Part shown: positions 52,547-64,000 of the stretch, piece by piece
How the letters are laid out: each line of letters starts with the position of its first letter
How positions within the stretch are numbered: the stretch's first letter is position 1
Assembly (NCBI GenBank): GCA_019113675.1
Contig: DXHA01000010.1
Span: 1 to 64,000 of the forward strand
DNA: 64,000 nucleotides
Direction: 5' to 3'
Source of the DNA: Candidatus Yaniella excrementigallinarum
GTDB taxonomy: Bacteria > Actinomycetota > Actinomycetes > Actinomycetales > Micrococcaceae
The notes under the pieces: generated by a model
What the model was told of the DNA's origin: nothing
The model's input: the letters and a program-made list of their open reading frames with translations, nothing else
The model's database searches: none
Made by a program: the position numbers and the translations under genes

Positions 52547-54019
52547 TTAGCCAATCTTCTCTAGGATGATTTCTCTTACGCGACCGGCATCTGCTTGGCC
52601 TTTTGTCGCTTTCATAACCGGACCAATCAACGCGCCAACTGCTTTCATGTGGCCACCTTTAATCCGTTCGACGACATCGGGGTTGGCTGCCATGGCATCT
52701 TCTACTGCCGTCGTCAGTGCTCCTTCATCGGAAACTACCGCTAGCGAACGTGCTTGGACAACTTCACTTGGACGGCCTTCCCCCTCAGCAATGTGTCCGA
52801 CGACTTGGCGTGCGATCTTGTCGTTGATGGTCTTGTCTGCAATCAGCGATTCAAGTTCCACCACGTCAGCCGGTGTGACGCCCAGGGCTTCAGGTGCGAC
52901 CCCCTTCTCATTGGCGATACGTGCGATCTCGCCCATCCACCATTTGCGAGCAGCTTCTGGAGTGGCTCCAGCGCTTACGGTGGCTTCGATTTCATCAAGT
53001 AGCCCGGCCGCAACGACGTCACGAAATTCGGTTTCACTATAGGGCCACTGCTGACGTAACCGATGGCGCCGTTGAAGCGGGTTTTCTGGCAGTTCGGCGC
53101 GCAAACGCTCTATCCAGGCCTCGTCGGTGACTACGGGCACTAGGTCCGGGTCCGGGAAGTAACGATAGTCATCGGCATCGGATTTTGGTCGGCCTGAGCG
53201 TGTCGAACGTGCCTCTTCATCCCAATGTCGTGTCTCTTGGGTGATCGTATCGCCAGCATCGAGTACTTTGGCTTGGCGGATAATTTCAGATTCCACGGCT
53301 GCAGCTACAGCACGCGTGGAGTTTACGTTTTTGGTTTCGGTACGTGTGCCGAAAGCTTGTGCACCAATGGGCATCAGCGAGACGTTGGCATCGCAACGAA
53401 TATTACCGCGTTCCATGCGGGCATCTGAGACGCCCAATGCTTTGACGATATCTCGTATAGTTGCCAAATAGGCACGCGCTAATTCCGGTGCTCGCTCTCC
53501 AGCACCGGTGATAGGCCGGGATACGATTTCTACTAGCGGTACACCTGCACGGTTGTAATCCACCAGTGAAGCCGAAGCATCGTGGATGCGTCCAGTTGAG
53601 CCAATGTGGGTGAGTTTTCCGGCGTCTTCTTCCAGGTGGGCTCGTTCAATTTCGACCCGGAAAATTTCACCATCATCAAGTTCCACATCTACATATCCGT
53701 CGTAGGCGATAGCTGGTTCAGCCTGCGAGGTTTGATAGTTTTTACCTAGATCTGGGTAAAAATATTGTTTACGTGAAAACCGCGATTCTGGCGCAATCGT
53801 ACAATTCAACGCCAATCCTAGTTTGATACCGTACTCGATACCGGTGGCATTTATCGCCGGTAATGTGCCTGGCATACCGAGATCGGACGCGGTGACATTG
53901 GAGTTAGGCTGGTCCCCAAAAGCGTTGGTCGCGGTAGAAAACATCTTGGTAGCGGTGTTGAGTTCTACGTGAACCTCAAAACCGAGGACGGGTTCATAAT
54001 TTTGCAATACGGATTTCAT
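52547..54019 (-). CDS. gatB: Asp/Glu-tRNA amidotransferase subunit B
   Basis: The subunit that binds misacylated tRNA, phosphorylates the acyl group with ATP and transfers ammonia to it. 490 residues, normal length. Conserved blocks are intact: GFEVHVEL near the N-terminus, RKQYFYPDLGKNYQTSQ, HLEEDAGK, SLVDYNRAGVPLVEIV, RMERGNIRCDANVSL, and the C-terminal tail domain (GatB/YqeY-like) ending VREIILEKIG. The start overlaps the gatA stop by four bases. Unlike GatA from the same operon, nothing here suggests decay, so the kinase/transfer function should be retained. Confidence 0.96.
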   Translation of the reverse strand: MKSVLQNYEPVLGFEVHVELNTATKMFSTATNAFGDQPNSNVTASDLGMPGTLPAINATGIEYGIKLGLALNCTIAPESRFSRKQYFYPDLGKNYQTSQAEPAIAYDGYVDVELDDGEIFRVEIERAHLEEDAGKLTHIGSTGRIHDASASLVDYNRAGVPLVEIVSRPITGAGERAPELARAYLATIRDIVKALGVSDARMERGNIRCDANVSLMPIGAQAFGTRTETKNVNSTRAVAAAVESEIIRQAKVLDAGDTITQETRHWDEEARSTRSGRPKSDADDYRYFPDPDLVPVVTDEAWIERLRAELPENPLQRRHRLRQQWPYSETEFRDVVAAGLLDEIEATVSAGATPEAARKWWMGEIARIANEKGVAPEALGVTPADVVELESLIADKTINDKIARQVVGHIAEGEGRPSEVVQARSLAVVSDEGALTTAVEDAMAANPDVVERIKGGHMKAVGALIGPVMKATKGQADAGRVREIILEKIG

Positions 54020-55290
54020 TTTGTTGCTCCTGCCGTGGTTTCAACGACGGCGCTGATGCGGTAAACCAGTTCGTCTGCGTAAGTAGGTGCACAGATATGC
54101 ATACCTGCCACACTGGCAGCAGGCAGGCCGGCCAGCGATGCACCGACTCCCGGGTTGGTCGAGTCGTATTCTTCGCCCTGTTCAAGGGTTGCCGGCACAG
54201 CAATGGCATCTACGGTTTCAAAGGCTGTTTTGTAGTCGTTGATGATTTCGGTACGAACTTTTTGCGCCGGGAAGAAATGGGTATTGATCGTGCCGGCTGA
54301 CAATAGGTGGGTGCCGATAATAATGCGGCGTTTTGTCGCATACCCAAACCCGGCGCCACGTGAGGCAATAATGACGTCTTCAACGGTTGCGCCGTCTGGA
54401 GTTACCCGGTTTCCGAACCGAATGCCATCAAATTTGGCTAGGTTCGCAGAAAATTCTGCGGCACCAATAATATGAGCAGCCTGGCGAGCCTGTGTCAGCG
54501 ACTCAAGGCTAACCTGCGTGGTTTGTACACCGGCAGATTGTAGTGCGGTGACACCGTTTTGGTACTGCACCCAAGCGTCGTCGGAAACATCGGCTGGCTG
54601 GGAAAGGATGGTCCCAACGGTTAGCCCAGAGATCTCAGTTGAGTTACCAAAATCCCAGTCATGGTCCAAGCTAGTGGGATCAAGCTCATCAGGGCCCAAC
54701 AAGATCTGATGAAGAGCTAAGACATCATCGGTTGTACGGCCAATTGGGGTGACGGTATCCATAGACGACACTGCCGCAACCACACCGTACCGTGAAATAG
54801 CGCCATAGGTTGGTTTGACTGCTACTACACCGGTTTGAGCGGCAATATGTCGGGCGGTGCCGGCAGTATCGGATACAACAGCAAATGGGGCTTGGCGGTC
54901 AGCGACAGCTTGATGGGCACCAGAATCTGGTCCCATACCGAACTCAGAAACTTTGGCCTTGGCCAAAATCGGCAACCCTGCCGCCCGAAGTTTCGATACT
55001 GCAGTCGCAGCATAGGGGGCAATCCAGCCCGCCAGGTAATCAGAGCCAGCGGCAGTTGGCATAGTGTCTGTGACAAAGACATCGGAAATGACCACGGGAA
55101 CACCGGCCATTGGGTGATTATATTGGCCGGCATCAACGGCTTCTGCAACAGCTAGAGCATCCTCAGCGTTGACATAGGCGTAGGCGTCGTCGCCGGCATT
55201 CAAGTGTGCCTGGAGTAACTGCACGGCAGTCGTTTCACCAGCCCGCAGTTTTGCGGCCATATCTGTGGCGGTAAGTTGTGTGAGCTCCAT
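54016..55290 (-). CDS. gatA: GatA-family subunit that lacks the amidase catalytic triad
   Basis: Homologue of the glutaminase subunit of GatCAB, but 424 residues instead of about 490-500. The structural blocks are still recognisable: VKPTYGAISRYGVVAAVSS, AEFSANLAKFDGIRFGNR, RGAGFGYATKRRIIIGTHLL and PAQKVRTEI. The active site is not: the family VAIKD lysine is Ser69 (VVISD), the GGSSGGSA loop with the cis-Ser is deleted (about 20-25 residues missing between EFGMG and SDTAG), and the nucleophile Ser of SDTGGSI is Thr145 (SDTAGTA). The frame is open and coupled to gatC and gatB, so it is not an obvious pseudogene. Inference: a non-hydrolytic scaffold, or a partner that works with free ammonia. 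Confidence 0.92.
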   Translation of the reverse strand: MELTQLTATDMAAKLRAGETTAVQLLQAHLNAGDDAYAYVNAEDALAVAEAVDAGQYNHPMAGVPVVISDVFVTDTMPTAAGSDYLAGWIAPYAATAVSKLRAAGLPILAKAKVSEFGMGPDSGAHQAVADRQAPFAVVSDTAGTARHIAAQTGVVAVKPTYGAISRYGVVAAVSSMDTVTPIGRTTDDVLALHQILLGPDELDPTSLDHDWDFGNSTEISGLTVGTILSQPADVSDDAWVQYQNGVTALQSAGVQTTQVSLESLTQARQAAHIIGAAEFSANLAKFDGIRFGNRVTPDGATVEDVIIASRGAGFGYATKRRIIIGTHLLSAGTINTHFFPAQKVRTEIINDYKTAFETVDAIAVPATLEQGEEYDSTNPGVGASLAGLPAASVAGMHICAPTYADELVYRISAVVETTAGATK

Positions 55291-55556
55291 TATTCTCCAT
55301 CCAGAATTGCAGGGACCATAAATTGTCCGTCTTGGGCCTCAGGTGCCCCCGATAGCGCCTGGTCATTGGTGAGCTCATGTGCCGCAACATCAGCACGGAA
55401 CTTGTTGTTGACGGGCAGCGGATTGACGGTGGCGGACAGTTGTTCATCTGCGGTGACCGTCAGGGAGGCGATAATGGGATCGAATTCTGCTGTCAAACGT
55501 TGGCGTTCGTCCTCCGTCAATGCGATGTGGGCGGTCGCTGCTATCTTGTCAACCAT
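55290..55556 (-). CDS. gatC: Asp/Glu-tRNA amidotransferase subunit C
   Basis: Small subunit of 88 residues that wraps around GatA and GatB and stabilises the complex. It shows the family start KIAATAHIALTEDERQRL and the C-terminal belt with NPLPVNNKFRADV, LTNDQALSGAPEAQDGQFMVP. Length is normal. Its TAA stop overlaps the gatA ATG (TAATG). It begins 22 bases after the GNAT stop, so the gat genes may share the long upstream transcript. Confidence 0.93.
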   Translation of the reverse strand: MVDKIAATAHIALTEDERQRLTAEFDPIIASLTVTADEQLSATVNPLPVNNKFRADVAAHELTNDQALSGAPEAQDGQFMVPAILDGE

Positions 55557-55578
55557 GAATCTCCTTTACTAGGTTTCT

Positions 55579-56081
55579 TTAGTTTAAAGGATGGACATAG
55601 ACCAAAAAGGTTTCGAGTCCTTCTTGGTGGTCCACTATGCCGGCGGTGTATAAGTTCCAGTCCCGGTCCGGTGCACGCTGGAATCCCATGGCGTGGTACA
55701 TCGTCTGGGCGGTGGTCATCGATGGCATGGTGGTAATAACTACACCCGTTCGATGCTCGGCGCGGGCAAAATCTATTACGTATTGTACGAGACTGCGGCC
55801 GATACCGTGGCCTTGAAATCCCGGTTCGACAGCCAGCATACGAAATTCCAGTTCGTTGTCGTAGGCTACTTCCGCGGCCTCTGACCCCGGTGGTGCAATG
55901 TTGAGGCTTCCCACGACCTTGCCATCGAGTTCCGCTGCATAGAGGTGCTGCGCACGGCCAGCAATATCGGTTAGCGCTGCCACATAAGGATCGGTTGGAC
56001 CAATATGGCCCGATGACACGTAGGCAGCGTAAGTCAGTTCGCGGATGGCCTGGTAGTCAGTTTCGACCGCGGGTCGGATCC

Positions 56082-56088
<7 letters not shown>
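55579..56088 (-). CDS. GNAT-family N-acetyltransferase
   Basis: Acetyltransferase of 169 residues with a single GNAT domain. Motif A is FRMLAVEPGFQGHGIGRSLVQYV, split as EPGFQGHGIG for the acetyl-CoA loop, and motif B is MTTAQTMYHAMGFQR. A TTG start at 56088 sits inside the end of the inositol-phosphatase-like gene (7-base overlap). Substrate unknown. It lies between the phosphatase gene and gatC. Confidence 0.87.
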
Positions 56089-60082
<3,994 letters not shown>

Positions 60083-60083
<1 letters not shown>

Positions 60084-61240
60084 CAATCGACCTCGATTCC
60101 GTCGCCGGCGCCGCGTAACAGCATTGAGGGATTAATCGGACCGAAGCCGCGAACAGATTGGGGTGGTTGCGGGATAAGAATATAGCGTTCGTCTTCGGCC
60201 AAGACATTGGCGGTGAGTTGATCAACTAGCACCGTACCCGGATCCGCCAAGGCGGTTAACCTCGCGGCCAGATTCACCGTGGGCCCATAGATATCGCCCA
60301 ACCGGGACAACACACGGCCCCATACCACAGAGACACGTGCTGATGGCAGTACTGGGTCGTCACTGAGCGCCTGAGAAAGTGCCAGGGCGATATCAGCGCC
60401 GGCCTCCGGGGTTTCGGCGTTGAATAACACCTCATCGCCCACGGTTTTTACCAAGTGTCCTCCACCCACAGCGATAATCTCGGCGCAGGTCTGTTCAAAG
60501 CGTTGCACCATTTGGGCTAACGTGCGCTCGCTCATGGTGCGAGATAGCGCAGTGTAGGAGACCATGTCGGCAAATCCGACGGCACGTGCTAGGGGCAGTG
60601 GTGCGTCATCCTCAGTACCATCACGGCCTTCTTCTGATGCCGCTAAACCAGCTTCAACGCGCACCGTTAGCCGCTGCAATGCAGAATTGAGTTGGCGTCG
60701 ATACGAATAATTTACAACGTCTTCCAGCGACTCGATGATCGATGGCAGCATACGGACTACTTCACGGCGGGCATCCGGATCAGAGTAGTGCTCAGTGCTG
60801 ACCTTATCCTCCACTAGCGCTTCGATCTGCCAAACCACCATGCGGTCGGTCATTTGTCCGATTGAGCGGGCAATGGAGATCGCGGTCTCCTCGTTGAGGA
60901 CGTCTTCACGGACCAGCTCAACCATGGTTGCCATGGCAGCAACGTCTTGCTGAGTGAATACCTTTTCGTTTGCTTTGATATTGGGAAAGCCCATCGCTCG
61001 CCAAATTTTGCGCGCAGACACCACTGAAATGCCAAGCTCTTTGGCAAGGTCTCTGGGCGTCAAAAGACGTGGACCACCGATCAGTTCTTCATCGAGTACC
61101 TTGATAGCTTGGGTCCAGGTTTCGGAAAAAGGTTCAGCGTCGCCGAGGTCGGCTGATGTCGGGTTACTCTGTTGAACAATATCTAAGGGTCTGGTGGGTG
61201 TGGGATCTGTGTTGTTATCACCGGTTGAATTATTACTCAC
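60083..61240 (-). CDS. class III adenylate/guanylate cyclase with N-terminal regulatory domain
   Basis: Nucleotidyl cyclase of 385 residues. The N-terminal part (about 50-200) is a helical regulatory domain with a DNA-binding-like stretch, TPRDLAKELGISVVSARKIWRAMG, resembling the regulatory domain of mycobacterial soluble cyclases. The catalytic domain (about 215-370) has the metal Asp in VGFADMVSYT, the substrate Lys and second Asp in VKTVGDEVLF, and the transition-state Asn/Arg in GDIYGPTVNLAARLT, so it should be active. GTG start overlapping the PH-protein stop. It is followed by the PP2C gene. Confidence 0.93.
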
Positions 61241-61776
61241 ATGCCCCTGCTTTCACTAAGCGAACCACTAGCATAGCGCCCATAGGAACCAACTCGTTCC
61301 ATCTCTACCAACATTTTAAATTCTGAAATCTTTGGGATATCGTGCAACACCCAGGTTTGTCCACGGGAATTCATGAGATGTAAATCGCCGGAACCGCGTC
61401 GCCGTTGGCGACGAGACTGTTGAATTTGCAACGACACCAACGAATGCAGAGCTACCCAGTGACGTTTCACAGCCAGCGCGCCTAGCTTTTGAGCTATTCG
61501 ATGGGTAGTGATCTCATAACGTGACACGAACCACTGCCACACTGGACGAAGAACGGTAAGAAACACCCCGATTGCGACGAGTCCTAAACCAATGGCGGTT
61601 AGGGTCGCAGCAAAGTCGCGCAGGAATTGTGGCAGCGCATAACTGGCAAGCACACCAGAGAAAAATCCCGTCGCCATCGCCCATAGCACCAGGTTACAGG
61701 CAGGCCTGATCAGCACTGATGGGTGCGCTCGAGTGCGCACCAGCAGGTGCTCGCCAGTCACATAATGTGAACGCAT
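61237..61776 (-). CDS. membrane protein with bacterial PH domain (YdbS-like)
   Basis: Protein of 179 residues: YVTGEHLLVRTRAHPSVLIRP at the N-terminus, two transmembrane helices (about 27-50 and 55-77), then a bPH2-type domain beginning WQWFVSRYEITTHRI and containing VALHSLVSLQIQQSRRQRRRGSGD. The layout matches YdbS-like proteins, whose function is unknown. It is the first gene of the run cyclase, phosphatase, ligA, with a GTGA overlap to the cyclase. Confidence 0.88.
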   Translation of the reverse strand: MRSHYVTGEHLLVRTRAHPSVLIRPACNLVLWAMATGFFSGVLASYALPQFLRDFAATLTAIGLGLVAIGVFLTVLRPVWQWFVSRYEITTHRIAQKLGALAVKRHWVALHSLVSLQIQQSRRQRRRGSGDLHLMNSRGQTWVLHDIPKISEFKMLVEMERVGSYGRYASGSLSESRGM

Positions 61777-61804
61777 GGCCCTCCTCGAATTGGCTGCCGT
61801 TAGC

Positions 61805-62536
61805 TCAGGCTGGCCGCAAATGAACGATATCTGCGGCTAGAACTTCGTGATCCGTCTCGCCTTGTATTAATAGGCTACCCGTTGCCCCTAACCCCACCGC
61901 GGTGCCGATGATATCGTTCCCATCTGGCATAATTGCTCGCACGCGTTGACCCACTGTGGTCATGGTCGATTCCAGGCGTTTGGCATCCGGATTGGCAACA
62001 AACGCATCGATGGCGTCCAAAAGCTTCCTTCGAGCAGTTATCACAAAGTCTTGTGGGTCTATTCGCACGCCGTAGTCCGCCAGCGATCCCGCAGTAGTTA
62101 CCGGTGCAGCGTCGTCAAAATTGATATTTGTACCAATACCAACGACTACGGCATTCGTTTCGGGTAGCCACTGAGCCAAAATACCACAGAGTTTTCTGGT
62201 ATCCGGGCCTTGCACATCATTGGGCCATTTTACTGAAGCATCCACTCCAAGACTTCGGAACCAGTGCACTAAACCATCGGCTGCTACTAAGGTCAAAATG
62301 CCCAAAAGATCGGGATCTAGTTTGGGCCGCAGAATCAGGGACAGGGCCGCAGCGCTGCCAGGTGGCGTAGTCCAGGTGCGGTCGGCTCTGCCACGTCCGT
62401 CGGTTTGGTTACCGGTGGCAATAATCTCACCGTGAACCAAATCGTGTTGGGCAGTTATCACTGCATCTTGAGTCGATCCCACTGTGTCTAACCAATAAAC
62501 CCCTGGGGCGATTTGGTTATGTTTCACTTGCGCCAC
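61805..62536 (-). CDS. birA: biotin-[acetyl-CoA-carboxylase] ligase
   Basis: Attaches biotin to the lysine of the biotin carboxyl carrier protein. 243 residues with no N-terminal DNA-binding domain, so it is a catalytic-only (group I) enzyme and not a repressor. The biotinyl-AMP loop is GRGRADRTWTTPPG, and VKWPNDVQGPDTRKL-CGIL is the catalytic lysine region. The C-terminal SH3-like domain is present. It is divergent from the acyl-CoA carboxylase gene, 73 bases apart; biotin-dependent carboxylases need this enzyme. Confidence 0.95.
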   Translation of the reverse strand: MAQVKHNQIAPGVYWLDTVGSTQDAVITAQHDLVHGEIIATGNQTDGRGRADRTWTTPPGSAAALSLILRPKLDPDLLGILTLVAADGLVHWFRSLGVDASVKWPNDVQGPDTRKLCGILAQWLPETNAVVVGIGTNINFDDAAPVTTAGSLADYGVRIDPQDFVITARRKLLDAIDAFVANPDAKRLESTMTTVGQRVRAIMPDGNDIIGTAVGLGATGSLLIQGETDHEVLAADIVHLRPA

Positions 62537-62609
62537 GTACTACAACCTTCACAAAAACAACCGGTAGTATTATCCAGGATACAGGCCATACTCTACCCTG
62601 GAGGACCCG

Positions 62610-64000
62610 TTGACCAACCCCGAAAACACCGGTGAGGACCTGGGCGTTACCACCCCAGATATCACCACTACGGCCGGCAAATTAGAAGACTTTTTCCACC
62701 GTCGTGAGGCAGCCTTGCTGCCGACCGGCCAAGGACCCGTCGACCGCCAACACGCCCGGGGAAAATCTACCGCCCGCGAACGTATCGATGCGTTACTGGA
62801 TGAGGATTCCTTCGTGGAATTTGATCAACTGCGCACACACCGAACCACGGCATTTGGCATGGATGCCAAACATCCGGCAGGTGACGGCGTGGTGGCAGGT
62901 TATGGCACGATTGACGGCCGTAACGTGGCGGTCTTTGCCCAAGACTTCACGGTTTTTGGTGGTTCCTTGTCTAAGGTTAATGGGGAAAAAATCGTCAAGG
63001 CCCAAGAGTTTGCGACCACCAATGGTTTTCCATTGATTGGTATTAATGACGGTGGAGGCGCCAGGATCCAAGAGGGCGTGGATTCCTTGGCAATGTTTGC
63101 TGATATTTTCCGCAGCAACGTCATGGCCTCCGGTGTTGTACCGCAAATCTCTATCATTATGGGGCCTTCAGCCGGTGGCGCTGCCTATTCACCGGCGCTC
63201 AATGACTTTGTTGTCATGGTTGATAAGACTTCACACATGTTCATCACTGGCCCAGATGTAATCAAGTCTGTCACCGGTGAAGACGTTGACATGGAAACCC
63301 TTGGCGGCGGGCGTCAACATAATGAAACTTCTGGCACTGCTGCATACCTGGCTGCTGACGAGCAGGACGCCTTTGAATGGGTCGCTGAATTGCTGGACTA
63401 TTTGCCGGCGCACAACTTCATCACCCAAGAATCAAATTTCCAACAAGATTTGGAAACGACGGTAGAAGATCTGGCTCTTGATACCATCGTTCCAGATTCT
63501 GCCAATCAGCCTTACGACATGTTAGAAGTCATCGCCACCATCGTTGATGACGGGGCCTTGTTACAAGTTCAGGAGCGCTATGCACCCAACATTATCGTAG
63601 GATTGGGGCGCGTCGAAGGCCGTACCGTGGGGGTGGTAGCTAACCAGCCTCAACAATTGGCCGGAACATTGGACATTGCGGCATCGGAGAAAGCCGCCCG
63701 TTTTGTACGTTTCTGTGATGCTTTCAATATCCCGATTGTCACTTTGGTTGACGTACCGGGCTTTCTTCCGGGTGTGGACCAGGAGCACTCCGGTATCATC
63801 CGGCGCGGTGCAAAGCTAATTTATGCTTACGCTGAAGCCACCGTTCCCAAAATCACGGTTATTACACGTAAGGCGTTCGGTGGAGCCTATATTGTCATGG
63901 GGTCCAAGAAACTGGGAGCGGATTTCAATGCTGCCTGGCCTACAGCCCAGATCGGGGTCATGGGCGCCCAAGGTGCCGTTAACATTTTGTACCGTCGTGA
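62610..64000 (+). CDS. acyl-CoA carboxylase beta subunit (propionyl-/acetyl-CoA carboxyltransferase), partial
   Basis: Carboxyltransferase subunit that moves CO2 from biotin to an acyl-CoA. The frame begins with TTG 62610 (GGAGG seven bases upstream) and runs open off the right edge, with 463 residues visible. The crotonase-like double fold is seen: [46 protein letters not shown] in the first half and [21 protein letters not shown] with [14 protein letters not shown] in the second. The [13 protein letters not shown] end is typical of AccD5/PccB-type subunits. It could use the propionyl-CoA made by the catabolic island; propionyl versus acetyl preference is not settled. Confidence 0.95.
   Translation, partial: MTNPENTGEDLGVTTPDITTTAGKLEDFFHRREAALLPTGQGPVDRQHARGKSTARERIDALLDEDSFVEFDQLRTHRTTAFGMDAKHPAGDGVVAGYGTIDGRNVAVFAQDFTVFGGSLSKVNGEKIVKAQEFATTNGFPLIGINDGGGARIQEGVDSLAMFADIFRSNVMASGVVPQISIIMGPSAGGAAYSPALNDFVVMVDKTSHMFITGPDVIKSVTGEDVDMETLGGGRQHNETSGTAAYLAADEQDAFEWVAELLDYLPAHNFITQESNFQQDLETTVEDLALDTIVPDSANQPYDMLEVIATIVDDGALLQVQERYAPNIIVGLGRVEGRTVGVVANQPQQLAGTLDIAASEKAARFVRFCDAFNIPIVTLVDVPGFLPGVDQEHSGIIRRGAKLIYAYAEATVPKITVITRKAFGGAYIVMGSKKLGADFNAAWPTAQIGVMGAQGAVNILYRR

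Noticed and set aside
52566-53042. 158-residue rightward open frame antisense to gatB
   Set aside because: It lies wholly inside the well-conserved gatB frame, is Ser/Thr/Ala-rich low-complexity sequence and has no family features. It is a shadow of gatB codon use.
54016-55290. gatA as a pseudogene by frameshift
   Set aside because: The frame is open from a coupled ATG to a coupled stop, and conserved blocks occur in order in one frame. The losses are substitutions and an in-frame deletion, so I describe it as a pseudoenzyme.

Overview
The window looks like a chromosomal segment from a high-GC Gram-positive bacterium. The gene order (proS, site-2 protease, DivIVA-domain protein, cdsA, frr, pyrH, tsf, rpsB, M23 peptidase), the SAM-IV-type riboswitch before metY/metX, and the biotin ligase / PH protein / adenylate cyclase / acyl-CoA carboxylase block are all typical of Actinobacteria. 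I infer Micrococcales, probably Micrococcaceae. Base composition is close to half GC, which is low for that group. Nearly all the sequence is coding, and I saw no insertion sequence, prophage, integron or CRISPR array.

Layout. Positions 1-12.6 kb hold translation and envelope housekeeping genes read leftward: rpsB-tsf, pyrH, frr, cdsA, a DivIVA-repeat protein, the RIP protease, a GNAT, two lipoproteins and proS, with an M23 peptidase divergent from rpsB. From 12.6 to 17.3 kb are two GT4 glycosyltransferases, tRNA-Met(CAT), a CDP-alcohol phosphatidyltransferase, a holin-X-like membrane protein and a DUF503 protein. From 17.6 to 26.5 kb are tRNA-Asn, dnaG flanked by two look-alike lipoproteins, two tandem sirtuins, a dGTPase, dusB and a luciferase-like oxidoreductase. 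From 26.6 to 39.6 kb is a catabolic island: three acyl-CoA synthetases, an acyl-CoA dehydrogenase, an SDR and a thiolase, then an enoyl-CoA hydratase, 3-hydroxyisobutyrate dehydrogenase, 3-hydroxyisobutyryl-CoA hydrolase and methylmalonate-semialdehyde dehydrogenase. This fits degradation of branched-chain acyl-CoAs (valine and possibly isoleucine) to propionyl-CoA. From 39.9 to 52.5 kb are a methyltransferase, an MFS carrier, glyS, an S4 protein, the riboswitch-controlled metY-metX-hydrolase operon, a bacterial aeRF-like protein and several single enzymes. From 52.5 to 61.8 kb is one long leftward run: PH protein, adenylate cyclase, PP2C phosphatase, ligA, an IMPase, a GNAT and gatC-gatA-gatB. 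The window ends with birA divergent from an acyl-CoA carboxylase beta subunit cut by the right edge. That subunit could take up the propionyl-CoA made by the island.

The most striking observation is GatA (54016-55290). It is in frame and translationally coupled to normal-looking gatC and gatB, yet it is only 424 residues long. All three members of the amidase Ser-cisSer-Lys triad appear lost: Lys to Ser69, the GGSSGGS loop deleted, and the nucleophile Ser to Thr145. It reads as a maintained pseudo-amidase inside a transamidosome operon. Other points are the absence of dxr, ispG and rlmN from their usual positions, two tandem sirtuins that differ at the acyl-specificity motif, three neighbouring exported proteins sharing a paired-cysteine layout, and several well-formed dyads in front of the catabolic genes.
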